A stretch of DNA of 44,145 nt from CAYFUR01 sp964346275 (GTDB lineage Bacteria; Sumerlaeota; Sumerlaeia; SLMS01): positions 1-44,145 of the forward strand of contig CAYFUR010000020.1 in the NCBI GenBank assembly GCA_964346275.1, in the 5' to 3' direction. This document shows, one piece after another, positions 1-9,448 of the stretch. The position numbers and the translations under genes were made by a program. The notes under the pieces are model-generated. The model ran no database searches. It was not told the DNA's origin and worked only from the letters and a program-made list of their open reading frames with translations. Position 1 is the first letter of the stretch. Each line of letters starts with the position of its first letter.

Positions 1-1287
1 CATCCGGATGATCAGGGGCAGCCCCACGCCGCCCATCTTCTTGAGGAATTCGCGCAGATCTCCGCCTCCCAGGTATTCTGTCGCCAATCGAATAACCCGG
101 CCTTCGCGGTCGGCAAAGCTGATCTTGCCCAGGTTTGGATGATTCAGGTGGGCCACGGCGAGGAGGCGGCTTTTGAGCAGGTCCATGCCGGTGAAATCAT
201 CGGGAACCCGGTAGAGTTTCAGGGCGACAGGAAAATCGAGCAAGCGATCGCGCGCTCGGAACACGGCAGAGCGGCGGGATTTCTCGACCAGGGACTCGAG
301 GATGTATCTGCGGGACAGTGCATAGACGGAGCCAACGGTTGTCACCGGTTCCTGCTGTTGAAAGCCAAGAGCCAGGTGTCCGACAATGATTTGATGGCCT
401 GTCAGGTCCTCGCCCCTCGACAGTTCAGCCTCTGGAGGCTTTTCCAGCCCGTCTTCGTCTATACGGCTTTCATAAGCAAATCTTTCGAGAAATTCTTTGG
501 CGTGCCCCTTGTCCGAGGAATTGTCCGGCCGGTTGCCGAGACGGTTCAGCTGGCGCAGGAGCATGACCCTTTGATTGATTTCCATCAACCGGTCTTCCCT
601 GCGTAAAGCGAGTCGATAATAATGCTCGGCGTCTTTGAGAAGGTCGCAGGCCTCCATCACACGGCCGGCATTTTCAATGAACTGTGGAGACACGGATGCA
701 TTCTCACCCGTTTCGTCTTCCTTAACGACGGCTTCAATGAGGCCCCTTGCCTCATCGATTTCTCCTTCGTCAAAGAGAGCTTCGACAAGTAAGAGGCGTG
801 TTTGTTCATCGGAAGGGGATGTTTTGAGCGCTTCCCTGAGAAGAGGGATCGCCTGGTCCCGTTGTTGAAGAGAAAGATAGACACGAGCGGCTTTCAGTTT
901 CTCTCCACCTCGAAGATAACATTCCGCGGCGCGATGCCATCGGGCGAGCCGCTGCCAGCCCTGGGCGGCCCCAAGGGGGTCTTCCTTCTCCTGGTTTTGC
1001 ACATCAGCGGGATTTGGCGGGAGGTTGGGGCGCCGCTCTTCGGGAGGAGTTGTTTGTTTGCGGGAAGGGGACAGCTTGCGGGTCGGTAAGTCCGCTGGGA
1101 CGGGCGTTGGCATGTCATAGGACGCCCGCCCAGCGGGGAATTCGGGTTCATCCTCTTGCTGGTCATAACGTCGCGAATGCCTGCGATTCGGCTTTGGAGC
1201 TGCCGTTAACCGGGCGATCAGAAGCACCAGGAGCAAAACCAACAGAACCGTGAAGGCGGCCAGAATTGGGGGGTCGATGAAGATCAA
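1..1287 (-). CDS. Membrane-anchored TPR / Ser-Thr protein kinase-like protein (3' end cut by window)
   Basis: The window holds 429 codons; the C-terminal part of the kinase domain lies beyond the left edge. The proposed start is a TTG at 1287, because GGGGGAG sits just upstream and no ATG occurs before the membrane segment. Residues 10-29 form a strongly hydrophobic helix (LLVLLLVLLIARL). A proline-rich, charged linker follows, then helical repeats at about 106-235 that read as TPR units (AAECYLRGGE, KAARVYLSLQQ, DEARGLIEA, AEHYYRLALR). From about 326 there is a protein-kinase N-lobe: VFRARD, the invariant lysine in VALK (K357), HPN in the helix C region, and an EYLGGGDLREFL hinge. The usual GxGxxG nucleotide loop is missing (SLVEKSRRSAVF at 332-343). 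The catalytic HRD and DFG motifs are out of the window, so activity cannot be judged. The family assignment is good; the function is unknown. Confidence 0.72.
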   Translation of the reverse strand, partial: MIFIDPPILAAFTVLLVLLLVLLIARLTAAPKPNRRHSRRYDQQEDEPEFPAGRASYDMPTPVPADLPTRKLSPSRKQTTPPEERRPNLPPNPADVQNQEKEDPLGAAQGWQRLARWHRAAECYLRGGEKLKAARVYLSLQQRDQAIPLLREALKTSPSDEQTRLLLVEALFDEGEIDEARGLIEAVVKEDETGENASVSPQFIENAGRVMEACDLLKDAEHYYRLALRREDRLMEINQRVMLLRQLNRLGNRPDNSSDKGHAKEFLERFAYESRIDEDGLEKPPEAELSRGEDLTGHQIIVGHLALGFQQQEPVTTVGSVYALSRRYILESLVEKSRRSAVFRARDRLLDFPVALKLYRVPDDFTGMDLLKSRLLAVAHLNHPNLGKISFADREGRVIRLATEYLGGGDLREFLKKMGGVGLPLIIRM

Positions 1288-1505
1288 AAGAGTGCTCCCC
1301 CCCGCCAGATAGCAGGGCTGCGGCTTCTGTGCATGAGGACCCGTTGGGGCGGCTGAGGCATGAAAACCTTGTAAATGAGGCAGAATCAATGGGCTGGCCG
1401 CGCAAATCTTGCAGGTTTCACTTGCAGAAAAACTACGAGGATGCTGTTCCAGGCAACGAAAAAAGCCACCCGGCAAGCCTCAGCCCCACCACGCCTCTGC
1501 CTCAA

Positions 1506-3410
1506 TCACTTTTCTTCGTCCTTTTTCTTGGAACCAAACAACCCCTCGATCTGATTCCCGATGCCCTTGGCGGCCTCTTTGGCTCCTTCGGCAGCTTTCT
1601 TCACGTCCTCGTTGCCCGTAATCTGCTCCGCTGCGCCTTCGAGGTTCTCCCCAATCTTCTTTGCCGCTTCCGAAGCGGATTCCGCATTCAGGTCAAGTTC
1701 GCCCGCGAGATCCTGAACTTGCTGGCGCACTTCCCCAGAGGCATTGGACAGGACATCCGTGGCGGAAACGCGAAGCCGTGAAAGCAGTTCCCGGAGGAAC
1801 TGCAGCGGGCTGATGCCCTTCAGGGGAATCGGCTGAAGCTCGACCTCCGGAAGCTGCATGACGCTCAGCAGCTGTAACGTTGTCAGAGTGGGACGATTCA
1901 AAGATCCGTCCAGCGAATTGTCGTACGCAAACTTCTCGAGATTGAGTTTCATGGTTCCAGACAGTTTGCCGTCGGCGACCTCCAGATCCGCTTCCGTATT
2001 CAGATTTCCCGAGGTGATCTGCTCCACACCCGCGAGGGAGAAATTGTCTATATTCACATCAATGGTACGCGATGGCATGTAGGTCGTATCCGTCAGGGCG
2101 CCGTTTCCGGCTACATCGATTGCCCACTGATCTGCTGAGTCGGGAAGGTTTGCCGCGTTAATCCGCAAGTTCGCATCTGTTCCCTTTTCGTGGGGATAAA
2201 CAATGTTTGACCCCTGGACGCTGACCACGCCGCCAAGGATTCGAGGGTCTTCTTGGCTCTCCTGAATCTGCCGCAGTTCCGTGCTTTCGATGGCGATCCG
2301 CTGCAATTCGATGCGCTTAAAGGCGGGTTCTTCGCCGCCTTCCGGGGATTCTTCCGCCTGTTCCTCTTTGCCCGCGGCAACTTCTTCCACGCGGTTGCGA
2401 ACGCCCTCTGCCGTGCTTTTGAGCCCGGCGAGCAGATTCTTCTTTTCCTCTTTTTCCGAGGCATCCGGCTGGTCTTCCGCGTCGAGCCTCTGAGGGTCCT
2501 CCAGACTGGTGGCGTTCAGATAGGCGGTCAGAGCCTCGCGCATACTGGCACCCGATGGATCGTCCGATGTCTTCGATTCCAGAACGACACGAGTCCCAGC
2601 GGTTTCCAGATTTTGAACGACGATGTCGGGCTGTTCCATCGTTTCGAACAGCCGGCCGCTATCGATCGCCAGGACGAAGTTATCCAGGTGGAAGATCTCT
2701 TCTTCCGAATAAGACTTCGGCGCTGTCCAGCGAAGACCCTCCACCACCAGTTCCGTGGTGCCGAAACCGGCTTCCTCGCCCGGCGCAGGCATGCCTGCAT
2801 TCACGACCCGAACCTGAGAGAGAACGAAAGTGCTCTCGATCGGTGTCTCCATCGCATAGGCATCGCGGACACTCACGGCGAGATCTTTCAAAATCATTTC
2901 GTCTATACGAAGGCCCTTCGCCGGGGCCCGTTCCTCTTCCGATGGGCTTGTCGGCTCTTCGGGCTCCGTTGGCTCCTCCATTTTATCGAGCATCGGCTGG
3001 AGCAGCGTTCGCAGACTTTGGCGGCCATCCTGGGTCACATCGAGATTTGATTCAAAGCCGGTCAGAGTCACTTGCTCAATAACGATCGTGTTACCAAGGA
3101 GAGAGCCCAGCGCCACATTCGCTCCGGCATCATCGAAACGGAAAATCGTCTCGCTGGGAAAACCTTCCGGCGCGGCCACCTGAAGCCCCTGAAGAGAAGC
3201 GCCTCCACCGAGGATGAAAAGGTCGACATCCTCGACAGTGACCTCGCCCGCGAGCATTTTTGAAGCGATGGATTCGATCTGGCCCCGGATGATACCCGGA
3301 GCCGCGACGCGCGCGATCATCAGTAACAGAATGAGTGCTGCCACAACTCCGAGGAGGATTTTTTTCAACAATCCGCGTTTTTTCGGCTTTGCGTCTGGAC
3401 TCTTGCTCAT
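1506..3410 (-). CDS. AsmA-like outer-membrane-associated protein
   Basis: A 634-residue protein. The frame stays open farther upstream into dut, but the ATG at 3410 is chosen because a basic stretch and a membrane helix (residues about 15-37, LLKKILLGVVAALILLLMIA) follow at once, the normal AsmA-family start. After the helix come beta-rich segments typical of AsmA/TamB-like proteins (VTVEDVDLFILGGGASLQGLQV, then IVIEQVTLTGFESNLDV), with acidic, low-complexity inserts at about 150-170 and 325-375. The C-terminus is a charged amphipathic helix ending in a lysine/glutamate-rich tail. Members of this family span the periplasm and are linked to lipid transport or outer-membrane homeostasis; the exact substrate is not evident. 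The gene starts 40 bases after dut and is probably co-transcribed with it. Confidence 0.7.
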   Translation of the reverse strand: MSKSPDAKPKKRGLLKKILLGVVAALILLLMIARVAAPGIIRGQIESIASKMLAGEVTVEDVDLFILGGGASLQGLQVAAPEGFPSETIFRFDDAGANVALGSLLGNTIVIEQVTLTGFESNLDVTQDGRQSLRTLLQPMLDKMEEPTEPEEPTSPSEEERAPAKGLRIDEMILKDLAVSVRDAYAMETPIESTFVLSQVRVVNAGMPAPGEEAGFGTTELVVEGLRWTAPKSYSEEEIFHLDNFVLAIDSGRLFETMEQPDIVVQNLETAGTRVVLESKTSDDPSGASMREALTAYLNATSLEDPQRLDAEDQPDASEKEEKKNLLAGLKSTAEGVRNRVEEVAAGKEEQAEESPEGGEEPAFKRIELQRIAIESTELRQIQESQEDPRILGGVVSVQGSNIVYPHEKGTDANLRINAANLPDSADQWAIDVAGNGALTDTTYMPSRTIDVNIDNFSLAGVEQITSGNLNTEADLEVADGKLSGTMKLNLEKFAYDNSLDGSLNRPTLTTLQLLSVMQLPEVELQPIPLKGISPLQFLRELLSRLRVSATDVLSNASGEVRQQVQDLAGELDLNAESASEAAKKIGENLEGAAEQITGNEDVKKAAEGAKEAAKGIGNQIEGLFGSKKKDEEK

Positions 3411-3450
3411 AGGGGTTCTCTTGTGTTGGAAATTTCGAAAGGCAATGCGT

Positions 3451-3903
3451 TCAGTGGCCCGTGTGCCCGAAGCCTCCGCCCCCCCGGGGCGTCTCTTCAA
3501 CTTGATCAACAATTTCCCATCGGGCCTTGTCAACGCGGCAGAGGACCAGTTGAGCAATTCTTAAACCACGGTCCACGGTAAACGGCTGGCCGCCACCATT
3601 GAGCACGATCACCTGCAGTTCGCCACGATAATCTGCGTCGATCGTGCCGGGCGCGTTCGGCAGCATGATCCCGTGTTTCAGTGCCAAGCCGCTTCGTGGG
3701 CGGATCTGGATTTCAAAGCCCTCGGGGATCTCCATCTTAAACCCCGTTGGAATCAGCTTGATGCGGCCCGGTTCGATGACCACTGGTTCCTTGACCGCCG
3801 CGCAGACGTCCATGCCGCTCGACCCTCCCGTTTGATAGCAGGGGAGCGGCAGGCCTTCCCCGTGGGAAAGCCGTTCCAGCCGGATCGCGATTTCCTCGTT
3901 CAT
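3451..3903 (-). CDS. dut: dUTP diphosphatase
   Basis: Hydrolyses dUTP to dUMP and pyrophosphate, keeping uracil out of DNA and supplying dUMP for thymidylate synthesis. All five conserved motifs of the homotrimeric dUTPase family are present in order: I SSGMDVCA, II RPRSGLALK, III GTIDADYRGE, IV RIAQLVL, V RGGGGFGHTG. Length (150 residues) is normal. I prefer the ATG at 3903, with GGAAGG about 10 bases upstream, over the in-frame TTG six bases earlier. It lies between the ZIP transporter gene (100 bases upstream) and the AsmA-like gene (40 bases downstream), all on the minus strand. Confidence 0.96.
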   Translation of the reverse strand: MNEEIAIRLERLSHGEGLPLPCYQTGGSSGMDVCAAVKEPVVIEPGRIKLIPTGFKMEIPEGFEIQIRPRSGLALKHGIMLPNAPGTIDADYRGELQVIVLNGGGQPFTVDRGLRIAQLVLCRVDKARWEIVDQVEETPRGGGGFGHTGH

Positions 3904-4003
3904 ACCCAAAATCCTTCCAGTCGGGATTTCCTCGCCGGGGAATGATCAGGCTGGCGAAAGCGGAAATCCGGGGGAAGAGGGATTTTTCTCTGCCGGGACG
4001 CAA

Positions 4004-4822
4004 TCAGCCCAGCGCGACATCCAAAACCATCATGACCGTAAAACCACCCATGGCTCCCATGGTGGCCAGGTCCGTGTTTTCGTGGCTTTGGGATTCGGGG
4101 ATTAATTCTTCCACAACCACATAGATCATGGCCCCAGCGGCAAAGCAGAGCGCGTAGGGAAGAATCGGTTCCACGAGCAGGACCGCGCCGGCGCCAATCA
4201 TCGCCGCGATGGGCTCGACAATTCCCGAGAGCTGTCCATACCAGAAACTGCGGCCACGGCTCATGCCCTCGCCTCGCAAGGGCATTGCAACGGCGACTCC
4301 CTCGGGGAAGTTTTGCAGCCCGATGCCAATGGCCAGTGCAACGGCGGCGCCCAGGGTTGCGCCACTGGCCGACGCCACGCCGTGAGCGGCGGCGCCAAAG
4401 GTAAACCCAACCGCAAGGCCTTCGGGGATATTGTGAAGGGTAATGGCAAGGACGAGGAGAATGGACCGCCGAAGGGAGGTTTTCGGTCCTTCCGCGTGGC
4501 CAAGGTCCTCGAAGAGATGGAGATGAGGGATAAAGCGATCGCCGATCCGAAGGAAGATGCCTCCCGACAGAAAGCCAATGGCCGCTGTCAGCCACGGAAT
4601 CCGCCCCTGGGCTTCCGCCATGGAGATTCCGGGGATCACGAGTGACCAGACGCTGGCGGCGATCATCACGCCGGCCGCAAAACCCAGCATGAAATCGAGA
4701 GCCGCCTGGTTCATCCGCTTGAAAAAGAGAACCAGGGAGGCCCCAAGAGCGGTGACACCCCAGGTGAAGAGGCCCGCAAAGCAGGATTGCACCACGGGGG
4801 AATATCCCGAGAGCCACCTCAT
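4004..4822 (-). CDS. ZIP-family metal transporter (GufA/ZupT-like)
   Basis: An inner-membrane protein of 272 residues expected to import zinc or another divalent metal. It shows the two ZIP signature helices with metal-binding residues, HNIPEG at 130-135 and QNFPEG at 170-175, and a VVVEELIPES segment in a late helix, as in the GufA branch. About eight hydrophobic segments are visible. The start at 4822 (MRWLSGYSP...) is chosen because GufA proteins begin just before the first helix. An in-frame TTG at 4951 would add 43 residues that include a hydrophobic stretch, so the longer form cannot be excluded. It diverges from the aldo/keto reductase gene. No metal-responsive operator is recognisable upstream. 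Confidence 0.9.
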   Translation of the reverse strand: MRWLSGYSPVVQSCFAGLFTWGVTALGASLVLFFKRMNQAALDFMLGFAAGVMIAASVWSLVIPGISMAEAQGRIPWLTAAIGFLSGGIFLRIGDRFIPHLHLFEDLGHAEGPKTSLRRSILLVLAITLHNIPEGLAVGFTFGAAAHGVASASGATLGAAVALAIGIGLQNFPEGVAVAMPLRGEGMSRGRSFWYGQLSGIVEPIAAMIGAGAVLLVEPILPYALCFAAGAMIYVVVEELIPESQSHENTDLATMGAMGGFTVMMVLDVALG

Positions 4823-5023
4823 GATGTTTTCCGCGAATGTGTCCAACCCGTTGCCACCTGCGATAGAGATAGCCTGCGCGCCTATGTCAGAGCCCTGGGC
4901 AGGCGCAAATGGAAAGGGACGAAAATGGATCGTCCATAAACTTAGCAACAAACTTGCATCGATGACGTTGATTCAAAGAATCGTCCGGCTGAGAATCGGC
5001 CGATCACAAAGGACTTCCGACCC

Positions 5024-5914
5024 ATGAAACTGAATCGCCGCGCCTTTCTTCTCGCCAGCACCGCCGGGCTGATCGGGGCAACCGGCCTGGTGAGGGCCGA
5101 CAAGTCTCAAAAAGATCAACTGGAACACTTCACCCTCCCAAAGAGGCCCCTTGGCCAAACGGGGCTCCGGCCCTCTCTTCTCGGGATTGGCACGGGCACC
5201 ATGGGCTTTGGCGGCAGCTCTGATCAGACGCGGCTAGGCCAGAGAAACCTCGTTTCCTTGCTGGAATATGCATACGACCGCGGGGTGACTTATTTTGATC
5301 TGGCGGATGCTTATGGCTCCCATGACTCGATGAGTCACGCGTTGCAGGCAGGAGGCGGCTCGATTCCCCGGGAAGATGTGTTTCTCCTGACGAAGTCCCA
5401 TGCTCGGACGGCCGAGTCCATGCGCCGAGATCTCGATCGGTTCCGCCGGGAACTCGGCACGGATGTTTTGGATGTGGTCCTCCTTCACTGCAAATTTAGC
5501 GGTGATTGGCCGCAAAAACACGCGGGCGCCATGGAAGCCCTCTCGGAGGCGAAATCTCGTGGCATCGTGCGCGCCCACGGGGTGAGTTGCCACTCGATCC
5601 AGGCACTGAAGACGGCGGCCAGGGAACCTTGGGTGGATGTGGACCTCGCCCGGTTGAATCCCTGGGGCCGCCACATGGACTCGGACGTGGTGACGGTCAA
5701 AGAAGTGCTCTCATCGATGCGGGCGCGGAAAAAAGGCGTGATCGGGATGAAAATTCTGGCGCAGGGCGAGGCCCGCTCGGCAGCGGACGTGGAAAAAGGA
5801 ATTCGCTACGCCCTGGATTCCCGTCTTCTCGATGCGTTTACCGTCGGGGTTCGATCCCGCTCGGAACTGGATGAAATTCTGGGAGTCCTTGCCCGGCAGA
5901 CTGAGAAGAACTGA
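5024..5914 (+). CDS. Tat-exported aldo/keto reductase
   Basis: A 296-residue oxidoreductase that probably reduces aldehydes or ketones with NADPH. The N-terminus is a twin-arginine leader (NRRAFL followed by a hydrophobic stretch, possible cleavage near VRA-D), so it should be folded in the cytoplasm and exported. The mature part starts with the usual PLGQTGL motif. The catalytic tetrad is visible: D92 and Y97 (FDLADAYG), K124 (LLTKS) and H155 (LLHCK). The C-terminus has the TVGVRSRSELDE stretch typical of cofactor contacts. AAAGGA lies 10 bases before the ATG. Tat-type members of this family are frequent in Planctomycetes-like genomes. The substrate is unknown. No neighbour is clearly in the same operon. 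Confidence 0.9.
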   Translation: MKLNRRAFLLASTAGLIGATGLVRADKSQKDQLEHFTLPKRPLGQTGLRPSLLGIGTGTMGFGGSSDQTRLGQRNLVSLLEYAYDRGVTYFDLADAYGSHDSMSHALQAGGGSIPREDVFLLTKSHARTAESMRRDLDRFRRELGTDVLDVVLLHCKFSGDWPQKHAGAMEALSEAKSRGIVRAHGVSCHSIQALKTAAREPWVDVDLARLNPWGRHMDSDVVTVKEVLSSMRARKKGVIGMKILAQGEARSAADVEKGIRYALDSRLLDAFTVGVRSRSELDEILGVLARQTEKN

Positions 5915-5970
5915 GCCAGGAAAAAAGAAGCCCGGGGGCATGAAAGCGCGGCCGGATCGAAGTTTTTGAG

Positions 5971-6046
5971 TGGTGGAGGTAGGGAGACTCGAACTCCCGA
6001 CACCCAGACTGCCAGCCTGGTGCTCTTCCAGCTGAGCTATACCCCC
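5971..6046 (-). tRNA. tRNA-Ala (anticodon GGC)
   Basis: A complete cloverleaf is read on the minus strand. The acceptor stem is GGGGGTA with TACCTCC and contains a G3:U70 wobble pair, the main identity element for alanyl-tRNA synthetase. The D-arm is GCTC...GAGC. The anticodon stem is CCAGG/TCTGG around the loop CTGGCAG, giving anticodon GGC. The T-arm is GGGAG TTCGAGT CTCCC. The 3' CCA is encoded. It lies 54 bases downstream of the large PAS/GAF phosphatase gene on the same strand. Confidence 0.96.
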
Positions 6047-6100
6047 ACGCAGGAAGTCCGGAGTGTTCAGATTCTCCCGTGACCCGTCAAGAGAGAATTC

Positions 6101-9100
6101 CTAGCGGTCTGCATAAAAATCACCCGATTCCTGGCTGATGTGAAAACCGACAATGGTGATGTCGTCATGCTGGGGAGTGCCTGCGCTAAAGTGGTCCACT
6201 TCGTTGACGAGATCGCCGATCATCTCGTTCAACGCCTCCCCGCGATGACGGGCCAGGGAATCCAGCAACCTTTGGACACCGAATTCTTCTCCTTGCTGGT
6301 TATTGGCCTCTTCGAGCCCGTCGGTGAAAAACAAGAGCCGATCACCTGGCTGAAGCTGGACGGAATGCTCTTCGTATCGCGTCCTGGGAACGATGCCGAT
6401 CGCCGGGCCGCAGGCCACGTCCAACTCGTGGGCGCTGTTTTCACTGACAAGAATCGGCGCGGGATGCCCGCCCCTGACAAAGCGGAAGGTAAAGGTCTGC
6501 GTATCAAGAATGCCATAGAGCAGGGTGAAATACTGGTTGGTGTCGAGGTTCATGGGAAAGCGTTCGTTCATCAACTCGGCCACGCGGGAGGGTGAGTTGG
6601 CCTTCAGCTTTTCCGAGCCGTTGGCCAAGAGCAAAACGCCGGATCCATCGCTTGCGGCTGTCAAAGCCCGGCTTAGCGACATGGAAAGCAGCGCGGCGGC
6701 CACGCCGTGGCCGGAAACATCAAACAGGTAGATCCCGACTTCATGGTCGCTCAGGCGGACGAAATTGAACATGTCGCCAGCAACTTCTTCGCAGGAATTG
6801 AATCGCCAGCTGAACTGGACCCTGTCGATGTCGGGCGCCGCTTTGGGCAGGCGGGATTGCTGAATGCGCGCCGCCAGCGCCAACTCGTCTTTGATCCGCT
6901 GATGAGCTTCCGCCAGGCGCATGTGATAATCCCGCGCGGCTTCCTCCTGCTGTTTGCGCCGGATCGCCGCGGCAATCTGCGATGAGACGAAGGTCATCGT
7001 CTGGACATCTTCTTCTGAATAATGCTCGGCGTCCGTATAGCTCTGGATAATCACCGTGCCCATCACTTTACCATCAACGACGAGCGGCACGCCGAGCCAG
7101 TTCTTTGCGGGCTGGCCGATCAACTGGGCGTCGCCGCGATTATACAGCTCCTGCATCCCTTTTTCGTCGAGAAGCACGGTCTTGCCTTTGCGGATCACGT
7201 ATCCGGTGAGGCCCTTGCCCATCTTCCGTGCGCTGAGTGGCTTGATCTTTCCTTCTTCCCGTGCGTAGGGGAAGCTGATCATGCGTGTCTCTTCATCATA
7301 GAGCGCGACGTAGAAATTGGTCGTGTCGATGACGGAGGAAAGCGAATGGTGGAGAGCGGAGAAAAACTCCTGGATATCCTGGGAGTTTTGCGCTGATTCG
7401 GATATCTCGTAGAGAACCTGGTTGATGCGCTCAGTCCTCTTGCGGCGGGAGATATCTTCGAAGGTTCCAACATAGCCGGCGATCCGGCCGTCTTTGTCGA
7501 AGGTTGGGGCCCACCGCACATTCACCCAGCGTTCCTGCCCGGATGTATGCTGCAGGCGGATTTCCCGCCCGGTGCTCGAAGCGTCCTCGCGCCCGAATAT
7601 CCACTCGGTCCGGAACGTTCTGCGTTCCTCCGGATGAATCGCCTCAAGCCAGCCTGCTCCGAGGCATTGGTTCGATGTCAGGCCGGTGATCGATTCGAAG
7701 CGCTGGTTGACATAGATGCATTGCCCGCTGGCATCGAGCTGGAAAATCCCAATGGGAGAGGAGGCACTGAGCGAACGGAAACGCTCCTCGCGTTCGCGGA
7801 GAGCGGCTTCCGTGCGGCGGCGCTCTGTCGTGTCATGGACGATGGATTGGAATGCAGAGGGGCGATTCTCCTCGAAGAGGAGCGTTGTGTTTTGCTCGAT
7901 CCACCGTTTTTCCTGGTCCTTTGTCAAAATAGGGAATTCCAGCACCGTGTCCCGGGCTCGCCGCCGGACCTGGTTGCGATAGAATTTCCAGACTTCCTCC
8001 CGATAATCTTCGTCGATCAAATCGAGCACGTTCTTCTTCAAAAGTTCGTCTTCCCGGTAGCCCGTGAGCCGGATAGCGGGCGGGTTCACATAAGTGAGGT
8101 TTCCGTCGATATCCGTTGTATAGACGATATCGCCCGCCTCTTCCACAATGCGGCGATAACGTTTCTCGCTTTGCCTCAAGGATTCCCGGGCCTGTTCGCG
8201 GTCGATCGCATTGGCAATCTGGCCGGAAACAAAATCCAGGATCCAGGTATCCTTGTCGGTAAAGCCCGCTCCTTCTTCGTAACTGTATATATCCATGGCG
8301 CCAATGACCTGGCCCATGTTGATCAGGGGCACGCCCAGCCAGCTCGCAAAGGGGAAGGGCCTGGGGAGGTCCGGCTTTCGGACGGCAACCCGCTCGTAAT
8401 CCTCCCGGTTCACCAGCAGGTGTTCCTTGCGCTCGATGACCATCTTGAGGAGCGCTTTTGAGACCTCGTTCGTTTTTTCGGCGTTTTCTGGTTGTTCTTC
8501 AATGATATAGACAAAGTCCAAGTCGTCCTCATCATTTACCAGAGCGATGGAAAGATTCGTGACGAGTGTGACTTTGCGCAGGGATTCGTTGATTGATTCG
8601 TAAAGTGAGTCGAGGTCGCGGCTGTTATTGACTGCCTCGGTCATCTCGAGAAGGGACTTCTTCAGCCGTTCCTGGCGGCGGCGCTCGCTGATGTCGCGGA
8701 TAATGGCGGTAAAGGACTCTTCATCGCCGAAGGAATAGCGGCTGATATCCGCCTCCAGGGGGAGTTCTGTCCCGTCATCCCGGAGTCCCGTCAATTCCCG
8801 CGTGTTTCCCCCCGAGACATCCTCGGCATCGATTTCATCCAGATTGATGTGGCCGGATTTCATGCCATGCTCCATGGCAGGAATGAGAACACCGATATCC
8901 CGGCCAACCACTTCTTTCGGATGGTATCCGAAGATCCACCGGGCGGCATTGTTATATTGAATGATCCGGCCATCCTTGCTGAAGGTGACGATCCCGTCCG
9001 CAGCCGCATCAAGGATTGCCGAGGTGCGGGCCTTTTCCCAGGTCGACTCGAGCGTCCGCAGGCGAACGCGCTCTTCCAGGGTGTCCCTCGCTTCCCGTAA

Positions 9101-9448
9101 ACGCCAGAGAATGTAGCCGATAAATCCAAACACGAAGGCGCCGAGCAATGGACCTGAGTCGATCAGGAAGAGAAGAGGAGTTTCGCGATGGATCAGGGCG
9201 AGATGCTGCGGGGTCCAGGGATGTCCGCCGAGGAGAAGCTCGAAGATCCAGGCGAGAACAACGAGAATCATCCCCACAAGAGCGCCCAGGGCGGCGCTGG
9301 CGAGCATAGGCCTGCTGCTGGATTTGCGATTTTTGGCTTGGTTGGGTTCCTGGTCGCTCAACTTCGTCTGCCCCGTTTCAAAGGGCCGTCCCCATCGGCT
9401 TGCATGGCTCCAAAGGCTCCCGCGGCTCCGGGAATTCTTTGATATCAC
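6101..9448 (-). CDS. Membrane sensor phosphatase: PAS-GAF-PAS-PAS-GAF-SpoIIE
   Basis: A 1115-residue signalling protein. Two membrane helices (about 48-73 and 90-118) are followed by a PAS domain (about 140-258), a GAF domain (about 275-420), two more PAS domains (about 430-545 and 553-672), a second GAF domain (about 685-833) and a C-terminal PP2C/SpoIIE-type phosphatase (about 855-1105). The phosphatase carries the metal-binding aspartates in VAGDMF, FDVSGHG and QHDDIT. Such proteins dephosphorylate a STAS-domain antagonist in partner-switching pathways; no such target is in the window. The frame is open to 9586, but the GTG at 9448 is preferred: AGGAGA lies six bases upstream and the extra N-terminal residues look non-coding. 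The signal sensed cannot be inferred. Confidence 0.93.
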   Translation of the reverse strand: MISKNSRSRGSLWSHASRWGRPFETGQTKLSDQEPNQAKNRKSSSRPMLASAALGALVGMILVVLAWIFELLLGGHPWTPQHLALIHRETPLLFLIDSGPLLGAFVFGFIGYILWRLREARDTLEERVRLRTLESTWEKARTSAILDAAADGIVTFSKDGRIIQYNNAARWIFGYHPKEVVGRDIGVLIPAMEHGMKSGHINLDEIDAEDVSGGNTRELTGLRDDGTELPLEADISRYSFGDEESFTAIIRDISERRRQERLKKSLLEMTEAVNNSRDLDSLYESINESLRKVTLVTNLSIALVNDEDDLDFVYIIEEQPENAEKTNEVSKALLKMVIERKEHLLVNREDYERVAVRKPDLPRPFPFASWLGVPLINMGQVIGAMDIYSYEEGAGFTDKDTWILDFVSGQIANAIDREQARESLRQSEKRYRRIVEEAGDIVYTTDIDGNLTYVNPPAIRLTGYREDELLKKNVLDLIDEDYREEVWKFYRNQVRRRARDTVLEFPILTKDQEKRWIEQNTTLLFEENRPSAFQSIVHDTTERRRTEAALREREERFRSLSASSPIGIFQLDASGQCIYVNQRFESITGLTSNQCLGAGWLEAIHPEERRTFRTEWIFGREDASSTGREIRLQHTSGQERWVNVRWAPTFDKDGRIAGYVGTFEDISRRKRTERINQVLYEISESAQNSQDIQEFFSALHHSLSSVIDTTNFYVALYDEETRMISFPYAREEGKIKPLSARKMGKGLTGYVIRKGKTVLLDEKGMQELYNRGDAQLIGQPAKNWLGVPLVVDGKVMGTVIIQSYTDAEHYSEEDVQTMTFVSSQIAAAIRRKQQEEAARDYHMRLAEAHQRIKDELALAARIQQSRLPKAAPDIDRVQFSWRFNSCEEVAGDMFNFVRLSDHEVGIYLFDVSGHGVAAALLSMSLSRALTAASDGSGVLLLANGSEKLKANSPSRVAELMNERFPMNLDTNQYFTLLYGILDTQTFTFRFVRGGHPAPILVSENSAHELDVACGPAIGIVPRTRYEEHSVQLQPGDRLLFFTDGLEEANNQQGEEFGVQRLLDSLARHRGEALNEMIGDLVNEVDHFSAGTPQHDDITIVGFHISQESGDFYADR

